Source of the DNA: Planctomycetota bacterium
GTDB taxonomy: Bacteria > Planctomycetota > SBBH01 > JACQRN01
DNA length: 14,279 nucleotides
NCBI GenBank assembly: GCA_016206515.1
Contig: JACQRN010000155.1
Span: forward strand, 1 to 14,279
Direction of reading: 5' to 3'
A program made the translations under genes and the position numbers. Below, piece after piece: positions 1 through 5,389 of this stretch. The notes beneath the pieces were generated by a model. It worked only from the letters and a program-made list of their open reading frames with translations. It was not told where the DNA came from and made no database searches. How positions within the stretch are numbered: the stretch's first letter is position 1; each line of letters begins with the position of its first letter.

Positions 1-960
1 CCCCCGCACCCCTTCGAGGAACGCGAGGTACCCCTCGCGCAGAGGCGCGCTCCCCGCCAGGCGCACGCGCGTCCCGAACGGGGCGAGCCACCGGTAGAAC
101 GCCTGGGGGTCCCGCACCCGCAGGCGGAGGCGCCCAGGCGCGTGGGGCCCGGTCTCCTGCTCGATGCGCCAGCGCGCCAGGTCGTCGGGATCGAGGGTCG
201 CCTCCTCGTCAAGCGGGCCGAACTGCCAGCGGTGCGTCGGAAAGAACGTGCCCGGATCGAACTCCGCGGGGGGCTCGTACTCGGGGCCGTCCGCCGCGCG
301 CCGGACCGGCCGCACCGCCCCGCGGATCCGCCCGACACGGAACGTCCGGACCTCTTTCCGGGCGCGGTCTCGCCCGACGAGGTACCACGCCTCCGCGAAC
401 CGGACGAGGGCGTACGGCTCGCATTCACGCGCGGTGGCCTGCCTCTGGCCGTCCCGTGCGTATGCGAACCGGACCCCCCTGCGCGCGGCGCACGCGTCCG
501 CCAAGTCCAGAAGGACGCGCGCCGCCCCCGGGCTCTCCTTCCCGGGGCGTCCGAAGCGGTAGGCGCGCGCCGAAGGGTGGGGAGGGGTCGCCCGCGGCAC
601 GGCTTTCGCGAGAGCGGAGGCCAGGAGGCGCGACCCCTCGGACCCCGCTCGCGCGCGGGCGTGTTCGAGCAGGAACGACAGCGTCACGGCGTCCTCGCCG
701 GTCAGCTGCACCGGCCGCAGGAGGTACGCCTCGCGGCGGACGCGGTACCCCCCCTCGCCCGGCACGAACTCGAGCGGGACGCCGAGCGCCTTCAGGTCCC
801 GCCGGTCGCGCGAAAACAGACGGTCGCCCGTCTCGGACCGCCCCTCCTGGCGGTACCCGTCGACCTGTTCGAACACCTCCCCGATCGCGACCGGCCGCGG
901 CACTGCGAGAAGGAAGTTCAGGAGGTTCAGCAGGCGGTCCTGCTTCGGGATCCCGCGCAT
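1..960 (-). CDS. WYL-domain transcriptional regulator, C-terminus cut by window edge
   Basis: Reading the minus strand from the ATG at 960 gives 320 codons without a stop up to the window edge. The N-terminal 80 residues resemble the winged-helix/HTH head of DeoR- or PafC-type regulators (start MRGIPKQDRLLNLLNFLLAV). Residues about 145-260 form a WYL domain, with the stretch EPYALVRFAEAWYLVGRD around W192-Y193-L194 followed by a KEVRTFRVGRI segment. Such proteins are about 310-330 residues long, so only the extreme C-terminus is probably missing. WYL domains are generally regarded as ligand sensors; some members (PafBC of actinobacteria) control DNA-damage genes. The gene is divergent from radC, with 67 bp between start codons. 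A GTG nine bases upstream (969) is a less likely start. The ligand and targets cannot be read from the sequence. Confidence 0.88.
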   Translation of the reverse strand, partial: MRGIPKQDRLLNLLNFLLAVPRPVAIGEVFEQVDGYRQEGRSETGDRLFSRDRRDLKALGVPLEFVPGEGGYRVRREAYLLRPVQLTGEDAVTLSFLLEHARARAGSEGSRLLASALAKAVPRATPPHPSARAYRFGRPGKESPGAARVLLDLADACAARRGVRFAYARDGQRQATARECEPYALVRFAEAWYLVGRDRARKEVRTFRVGRIRGAVRPVRRAADGPEYEPPAEFDPGTFFPTHRWQFGPLDEEATLDPDDLARWRIEQETGPHAPGRLRLRVRDPQAFYRWLAPFGTRVRLAGSAPLREGYLAFLEGVRG

Positions 961-967
961 CGCCAAC

Positions 968-973
968 ACTGTA
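968..973 (-). promoter_or_regulatory. Putative -10 element (TACAGT) of WYL regulator gene
   Basis: TACAGT on the minus strand lies 7 nt before the ATG at 960. No Shine-Dalgarno is placed at a useful distance, so the transcript may be leaderless. No convincing -35 is seen. Confidence 0.45.
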
Positions 974-1013
974 CGGCCGTCCGGGTCCTTCAGGAAATGT
1001 CCGGGGGGTGCCC

Positions 1014-1019
1014 TAGACT
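1014..1019 (+). promoter_or_regulatory. Putative -10 element (TAGACT) of radC
   Basis: TAGACT is followed by 8 nt and then the radC ATG at 1028. This spacing places the transcription start at or within two bases of the start codon. The only purine-rich run (about 1003-1008) is some 19 nt upstream, too far to act as a ribosome binding site. Confidence 0.45.
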
Positions 1020-1027
1020 CGCGCCCG

Positions 1028-1732
1028 ATGGGCGCTGAAACGCCGGTGATCGCGCGGCCCGGCGCGGCGGGGCACCGCTCGCGTCTGCGGGACCGCTTCC
1101 GGCGAGGCGGGCTGACGCGGGACGATGAGCTGTTGGAACTTCTCCTGACCTTCGCGATCCCGCGGCGGGACGTGAAGGGGTTGTCGCGAGCGCTCCTGCG
1201 GACGTTCGGGGACCTCCCCACGCTCTTCGCGGCGCCCGAGCGTGCCTTGCGCGCGATCCCGGGGGCGGGGGCGTCGTGCGCGGCGATCCTGCGCCTGGTG
1301 GCGGTGCTGCGCGAGAGGCTCGGCGCCTGCGCGGTCCGCTCTCGCCCGGTCCTGGCGAACGCCGCTTCGGTGGAGGAGTACCTGCGCGCGTGGATCGGCG
1401 CGCGGGAGCGGGAGTGCTTCGTGGTGCTGCTCCTGAACTCCCGCAACGAGCTGATCGACGCGCGGATCCTGTTCGAGGGGACCGTCAACGAGACGGCGGT
1501 CTACCCGCGGGAGGTGCTGCGGACGGCGCTCGAGGCGAACGCCACGGCAATCCTCCTGGCGCACAACCACCCCGGCGGGACGCCCTGTCCGTCGCGGGAG
1601 GATCTAGACCTGACCCGCCGGATCACGGGCCTGGCGCGCGAGTTCGCGATCCGGGTGCACGACCACCTGGTGGTGACGCGCTCGGCGTGCGTCTCCCTCC
1701 GGGAGCAGGACGCGGGGCTGTTCCGGACATAA
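1028..1732 (+). CDS. radC: RadC family JAMM/MPN+ domain protein
   Basis: This 234-residue protein has the usual RadC/UPF0758 length and layout. An N-terminal HRSRLRDRFRRGGL segment and a helix-hairpin-helix-like stretch (IPGAGASCAAIL, about 77-88) precede a C-terminal JAMM metalloprotease-like domain. The metal-binding motif is complete: H179, H181, S189 and D192 in HNHPGGTPCPSRED, followed by HDHLVV at 211-216. The acidic residue often found just before the LF..GT segment is Ile147 here, with Glu150 nearby. RadC was once linked to DNA repair, but its cellular role remains unsettled; the JAMM fold suggests a metal-dependent hydrolase. It is divergent from a WYL regulator, and a GroES-like gene follows after 48 bp with its own promoter-like element. 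Confidence 0.93.
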   Translation: MGAETPVIARPGAAGHRSRLRDRFRRGGLTRDDELLELLLTFAIPRRDVKGLSRALLRTFGDLPTLFAAPERALRAIPGAGASCAAILRLVAVLRERLGACAVRSRPVLANAASVEEYLRAWIGARERECFVVLLLNSRNELIDARILFEGTVNETAVYPREVLRTALEANATAILLAHNHPGGTPCPSREDLDLTRRITGLAREFAIRVHDHLVVTRSACVSLREQDAGLFRT

Positions 1733-1766
1733 GGGCCGTGGCGATGCGCCGCCGGAGGCATCCCGG

Positions 1767-1772
1767 TATCAT
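1767..1772 (+). promoter_or_regulatory. Putative -10 element (TATCAT) of the GroES-like gene
   Basis: TATCAT lies exactly 8 nt before the ATG at 1781. A GGAGG at 1753-1757 is 23 nt from the start codon, too far for a Shine-Dalgarno. The layout fits a leaderless transcript independent of radC. Confidence 0.45.
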
Positions 1773-1780
1773 TCCCCCGC

Positions 1781-2173
1781 ATGAAACCAGACCTGCCCGC
1801 CAACCTCGTCGTCGTTGGGGACCGCGTCCTGATCCGGCCCGAGCGGGGCGAGGAGCGGACGAAGGTCGGCCTCTACCTGCCGGAGACGAGCACGAACAAG
1901 AACCCGGTCCGTGGCGGCCGGGTGGTGGCGGTCGGGCCCGGGACCCAGGTGATCACCCCCGCGGACGTCGAGGTGGAGCCGTGGAAGGTGCCCTCGCAGG
2001 AGCCGAAGTTCGTCCCGATGCAGGCGCGGCTGGGGGATTTCGCGCTGTTCCTCAAGAACGCCGCTGTCGAGATCACCTACCGCAAGCGCGAGTACCTCGT
2101 CGTCCCCCAGAGCGGGATCCTGCTCCTGATCCGGGACGAGGACGGCAACGCATCCGAAGTCGCCGCGTCCTGA
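1781..2173 (+). CDS. GroES/Cpn10-like co-chaperonin with enlarged loop
   Basis: The 130-residue product shows the Cpn10 beta-barrel pattern. GDRVLIRPERGEERTKVGLY (13-32) matches the first strand and start of the mobile loop. RGGRVVAVGPGT (44-55) matches the conserved RGxVxAVGxG strand. GDFALFLKNAAVEITYRKREYLVV (85-108) and a terminal IL.LIRD complete the barrel. Canonical GroES has about 95-100 residues. The excess is mainly residues 56-84, where the short roof hairpin is replaced by a longer proline- and charge-rich segment, plus a short N-terminal extension. GroES caps GroEL by inserting a hydrophobic tripeptide of its mobile loop; LYL (31-33) is the likely counterpart here. No groEL is adjacent, so this may be an accessory paralogue. 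Its stop codon lies one base from that of the convergent rimK. Confidence 0.85.
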   Translation: MKPDLPANLVVVGDRVLIRPERGEERTKVGLYLPETSTNKNPVRGGRVVAVGPGTQVITPADVEVEPWKVPSQEPKFVPMQARLGDFALFLKNAAVEITYRKREYLVVPQSGILLLIRDEDGNASEVAAS

Positions 2174-2174
2174 C

Positions 2175-3083
2175 CTACCCCCTCGCCTCCTCCCGAACCG
2201 CGCGCTTCTGGAGGACGCGCTTCTCGACGAAGGCGGCGATGAGTCCGGCGATGTCCTGTTTCGTCGTCTCCTCGATCCCGCGCAGGCCCGGGGAGGAGTT
2301 GACCTCCAGGACGAGCGGCCCCCGGTCGGAGCGGAGGATGTCGACGCCGGAGACCGACAGCCCGACGATCTGCGCGGCGCGGATGGCGGTCGCGCGCTCG
2401 GGCTCGGTGATCTCGACCCGCTCCGCCGAGCCGCCGCGGTGGAGGTTCGCCCGGAACTCGTCGGCCCGTCCCCGGCGCCTCATCGAGGCGATCACCTCGT
2501 CGCCGATGACGAAGCACCGCAGGTCGGTGCCGCGCGCCTCGCGGACGAACTCCTGGACCAGGAAGTGCGCCTGCAGGTTCCGGAACGCCTCGATGACGCT
2601 CTGGGCCGCCTTCCTCGTCTCGGCGAGCACCACCCCGCGCCCCTGCGTCCCCTCCAGGAGCTTGATGATCATCGGGGGGCCCCCGACGAGGTCGATCAGG
2701 TCCTGGTGGTCGTCCGGCCGGTTCGCGAACCCCGTGGCCGGAAGGCCGATCCCCTTGCGGGCCAGCAGCTGCAGGCAGTGCAGCTTGTCGCGCGCCCGCG
2801 CGATCGCGACGGAGCTGTTGAGCGCGAAGATCCCGATCGTCTCGAACTGCCGCACCACCGCCGTCCCGTAGAAGGAGATCGACGCGCCGATGCGCGGGAT
2901 CACCGCGTCGAGCCCCGTGAGGGTCTCCCCCTTGTAGTGGATGTCCGGCCGGTCCGCGGTGATGTTCATCGTGCATCGCAGGGGGTCGACGACGCGCACG
3001 TCGTGGTCGCGCGCGCGCACGGCCTCCATGAGCCGCCGCGTCGAGTAGAGCTTCGGATCCCGGGACAGGATGGCGATTTTCAT
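2175..3083 (-). CDS. rimK: RimK-family ATP-grasp ligase (ribosomal protein S6 glutamate ligase)
   Basis: The 302-residue protein has the length and layout of RimK. The N-terminal pre-ATP-grasp domain starts MKIAILSRDPKLYSTRRLM. The central ATP-grasp region includes IIKLLEGTQGRGVVLAET (139-156; K141 and the glycine loop) and FLVQEFV (174-180). The magnesium-binding end has D248 in SGVDIL and E260/N262 in EVNSSPG. RimK adds glutamate residues to the C-terminus of ribosomal protein S6 using ATP; related enzymes act on other carboxyl substrates. The start ATG overlaps the stop of rimB as ATGA and is preceded by a purine-rich Shine-Dalgarno (GGGGAGAGG), so translation is probably coupled. The gene ends one base from the convergent GroES-like gene. 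Confidence 0.93.
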   Translation of the reverse strand: MKIAILSRDPKLYSTRRLMEAVRARDHDVRVVDPLRCTMNITADRPDIHYKGETLTGLDAVIPRIGASISFYGTAVVRQFETIGIFALNSSVAIARARDKLHCLQLLARKGIGLPATGFANRPDDHQDLIDLVGGPPMIIKLLEGTQGRGVVLAETRKAAQSVIEAFRNLQAHFLVQEFVREARGTDLRCFVIGDEVIASMRRRGRADEFRANLHRGGSAERVEITEPERATAIRAAQIVGLSVSGVDILRSDRGPLVLEVNSSPGLRGIEETTKQDIAGLIAAFVEKRVLQKRAVREEARG

Positions 3084-3544
3084 GCCCTCTCCCCGCGGAT
3101 CCGCCTCGGCCGGCCGAGCACGTACGAACGGTCCGGGACGACCACCAGGCGCCGGCGCATCGCGCTACGGCCCAGGAGCATCCGGAAGGTCGTGCCGCCC
3201 CGGCGCGACAGCGTCACGTTGATCGGCCAGGATCGCAGGCCCAGCCGCACGCGGGTCCGCACGACCCAGCGCCGCTCTCGGTCGCCGCTGGAGTCCGACA
3301 CGATCCGGTGCCCGGTGATGCGAGCCTCGCACCGGCGCGCGTCGGCGGTGCTCTGGCGGTGGGGGTACACGCTGAATCGGGCCATCGGGCGCCCCTCCGT
3401 GCGATAGGTCTCCAGCCGGAAGACGCGCAGGGCGGAGGAGCGCGCCCCGGTGTCGACCTTCGCCTCGATCGCCCGGATCCCGAGCTCCGGGAGCGCCACC
3501 CACTCGCGCCAGCCGACCTCGATCCGAGGCTTCGCCGTCGTCAC
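3080..3544 (-). CDS. rimB: RimB-like retropepsin-type protease (ATP-dependent zinc protease family)
   Basis: Starting at the GTG at 3544 gives 154 residues, the normal size of this family (Pfam Zn_protease / RimB / RloA-like). The hallmark is KVDTGARSSAL (29-39), where D31-T32-G33 is the retropepsin-type catalytic triad. Strands around RMLLGRSAM and the C-terminal VVVPDRSYVLG follow the family pattern. In Pseudomonas, RimB is a protease that trims the polyglutamate tail RimK adds to S6. The gene lies immediately upstream of rimK with a 4-base overlap, which supports this role; the third partner, rimA, is not seen here. The reading frame stays open far upstream, across the neighbouring ABC gene, but residues before the GTG have no resemblance to the family. 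A TACACT hexamer 8 nt before the GTG supports the chosen start. Confidence 0.88.
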   Translation of the reverse strand: MTTAKPRIEVGWREWVALPELGIRAIEAKVDTGARSSALRVFRLETYRTEGRPMARFSVYPHRQSTADARRCEARITGHRIVSDSSGDRERRWVVRTRVRLGLRSWPINVTLSRRGGTTFRMLLGRSAMRRRLVVVPDRSYVLGRPRRIRGERA

Positions 3545-3552
3545 GTCGACCC

Positions 3553-3558
3553 AGTGTA
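3553..3558 (-). promoter_or_regulatory. Putative -10 element (TACACT) of the rimB-rimK operon
   Basis: TACACT on the minus strand lies 8 nt before the GTG at 3544 and one base from the inverted repeat at 3560-3595. The spacing suggests a leaderless mRNA. Confidence 0.5.
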
Positions 3559-3559
3559 T

Positions 3560-3595
3560 CGGTTTCCCGCCGCCCGTCGTGCGCCCGGGAAACCG
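3560..3595. promoter_or_regulatory. Perfect 10-bp inverted repeat, candidate shared operator
   Basis: CGGTTTCCCG (3560-3569) and CGGGAAACCG (3586-3595) are exact reverse complements separated by 16 bp. The dyad fills the space between the divergent -10 candidates of rimB (3553-3558) and the ABC exporter (3598-3603). The same CGGGAAACCG therefore lies 1 or 2 bases upstream of each -10 when read in its own direction. No T-run follows either arm, so a terminator is unlikely. A regulator bound here would cover the -35/spacer region of both promoters. The cognate regulator is not identified. Confidence 0.55.
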
Positions 3596-3597
3596 GG

Positions 3598-3603
3598 TAG
3601 GAT
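3598..3603 (+). promoter_or_regulatory. Putative -10 element (TAGGAT) of the ABC exporter operon
   Basis: TAGGAT begins 2 bases after the inverted repeat and 16 nt before the ATG at 3620. This would give a very short leader (about 10 nt) without a Shine-Dalgarno. Confidence 0.35.
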
Positions 3604-3619
3604 CGTCCCCCCTCGGACC

Positions 3620-5389
3620 ATGATGCCGACCGTTCCGGAGGCGTTCCCCACCTGGAAGCCGCTGATGTCGTATCTCCGCCGCCGGCAGGGCGGGATTCTC
3701 GTCGGGATCGCGACGCTGACCGCCTGCAACCTCTGCGAACTGGCGCAGCCGCGGATCTGGAAGTGGATCATCGACCGGATCGGCGAGGGGGCCGCCACGC
3801 GCTCCGCGCTGGCGGCGGGTGTCTGCGCGATGCTCGTCGCCGCGCTGGGGCGGTCCGCCTTTTCCCTGCTGCAGAGGTGGTTCCTGCTCGGGACGGCCCG
3901 GCGGATCGAGTACGACCTGCGGAACGACCTGTTCCGCCACCTCCAGCGCCTGCCCCCTTCCTATTTCGCGCGCGTGAAGACGGGGGATCTCATGTCGCGC
4001 TCGACCAGCGATGTGAACGCCGTGCGTCTGGTCCTGGGGCTGGGGGTCATGCACCTGATCGACACGCTGAACCTCCTGGGCGTCTCGATCTTCTTCATGG
4101 TGCACACGAGTCCGCGCCTGACCCTCGTCGCCATGACGCCGCTCGCCATCCTGCCGTTCCTGTCGGCGCGGTTCACCCGGGAGATCCACCGCCGCTACGA
4201 GAAGGTCCAAGAGCACCTTTCGGTGATCTCGACGAAGGTCCAGGAGAACATCGCCGGGGTGCGCGTGGTCAAGGCGTTCGTCCAGGAGGGGACGGAGATC
4301 GTCCGGTTCGGGCGGCTCAACGAGGAGTACATCCGGCGGGTGCTCCACGAGGCGCGGATCGAGGCGCCGTTCAACCCGCTCCTGGGATTCTGCGCGGCGC
4401 TGGGCAAGGTGGCCGCCCTGTCGGTCGGCGGGGTGCTCGTGGCCCGGGAAGAGCTCGGTTTGGGGGATTACATATCGTTCTACGGGTTCCTGGAGATCGC
4501 CACATGGCCGATGAACGGGTTCGGGCACATCCTCACCTTCTGGCAGAAGGGGCGCACGTCGATGGGGCGGCTGCAGGAGGTCCTGACGGTCGCCCCCGAG
4601 ATCGCCGACGCACCCGGCGCCGTGACGCTTCCCGCCGTGCGCGGGGTGGTCTCCCTGCGCGGCCTGACGGTCCGCTATGAGGGGGCGCACCATCCCGCGC
4701 TGGACACCCTGACGCTCGACATCCCCGCCGGGGCGTTCGTCGCCGTGGTCGGCTCCGTGGGGGCCGGGAAGTCGACGCTCCTGTCGGCCATCGCCCGGCT
4801 GGTGAAGGTCCCGGACGGGGAGCTCCTCGTCGACGGGGTCGACGTGAACCGCTTATCCCTCGCCTGCCTGCGGGGCGCCATGGGGATGGTTCCGCAGGAG
4901 ACCTTCCTCTTTTCGGATACGGTCCGGAACAACATCGCCTTCGGCCGGATGGAGGCGACCGACGCGCAGGTCCGCGCCGCCGCGCGCCTGGCGCAGGTGG
5001 ACGAGGAGATCCGCGCATTTCCCATGGGGTACAGCCAACTGCTCGGGGAGAGGGGTGTCACCCTCTCCGGGGGACAGCGGCAGCGCGTGGCGCTCGCCCG
5101 CGCGGTCCTGCGCGAGCCGTCGATCCTGCTGCTGGACAACTCCCTGTCGAGCGTCGACGCCCAGACGGAGGAGGCGATCCTGGGGGGGCTGCGGACCTTC
5201 CTGCGCGGGCGCACCGCGATCGTGGTTTCCCATCGGGTCTCGGCGGTCCGGGACGCCGACCGCATCCTCGTTCTCGACCGGGGGCGGATCGTCGAGGACG
5301 GGACCGACGCGCAGTTGCGCGCGCGCGGGGGGGAATACGCGTGGCTTTGCGAGCGCCAGGCGGCGCAGGAAGCCTTGGCGGGGGCGTGA
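3620..5389 (+). CDS. ABC exporter half-transporter, degenerate ATP site subunit (MdlA-like)
   Basis: The 589-residue protein is a fused exporter: six-helix type IV membrane domain (about 20-320), then a nucleotide-binding domain. The NBD has Walker A GSVGAGKS (378-385), Q-loop Q426, signature LSGGQ (482-486), Walker B ending D506, and switch His538. The residue after D506, normally the catalytic glutamate, is Asn507 (ILLLDNSLSSVDA). This is typical of the degenerate subunit of heterodimeric exporters, which often have Asp there (MdlA/LmrC/TM287 type). The signature motif is canonical, so it can complete the active site of the partner. The downstream half-gene overlaps through GTGA, indicating co-translation. 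The substrate is unknown; lipid, drug or peptide export are all possible. The start is uncertain: the ATG at 3623, or the ATG at 3665 preceded by GGAAG, are alternatives. Confidence 0.92.
   Translation: MMPTVPEAFPTWKPLMSYLRRRQGGILVGIATLTACNLCELAQPRIWKWIIDRIGEGAATRSALAAGVCAMLVAALGRSAFSLLQRWFLLGTARRIEYDLRNDLFRHLQRLPPSYFARVKTGDLMSRSTSDVNAVRLVLGLGVMHLIDTLNLLGVSIFFMVHTSPRLTLVAMTPLAILPFLSARFTREIHRRYEKVQEHLSVISTKVQENIAGVRVVKAFVQEGTEIVRFGRLNEEYIRRVLHEARIEAPFNPLLGFCAALGKVAALSVGGVLVAREELGLGDYISFYGFLEIATWPMNGFGHILTFWQKGRTSMGRLQEVLTVAPEIADAPGAVTLPAVRGVVSLRGLTVRYEGAHHPALDTLTLDIPAGAFVAVVGSVGAGKSTLLSAIARLVKVPDGELLVDGVDVNRLSLACLRGAMGMVPQETFLFSDTVRNNIAFGRMEATDAQVRAAARLAQVDEEIRAFPMGYSQLLGERGVTLSGGQRQRVALARAVLREPSILLLDNSLSSVDAQTEEAILGGLRTFLRGRTAIVVSHRVSAVRDADRILVLDRGRIVEDGTDAQLRARGGEYAWLCERQAAQEALAGA

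Noticed and set aside
142..1038. Long plus-strand open frame opposite the WYL regulator
   Set aside because: The translation is an arginine/proline-rich shadow with no family resemblance; the minus-strand frame gives a clear WYL protein.
2439..3407. Plus-strand open frame of 322 codons opposite rimK and rimB
   Set aside because: It is a GC-driven shadow without recognisable motifs; both minus-strand genes are well supported.
3560..3595. Rho-independent terminator
   Set aside because: The inverted repeat lies between divergent genes and neither arm is followed by a T-run, so an operator is more likely.
3308..3619. Upstream extension of the first ABC half-transporter frame
   Set aside because: It runs antisense through rimB and crosses the divergent promoter region; transporter similarity begins only after 3620.
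3545..4693. Upstream extension of the rimB reading frame across the ABC gene
   Set aside because: It is antisense to a well-supported ABC transporter gene. The family match and promoter-like hexamer both support a start at 3544.
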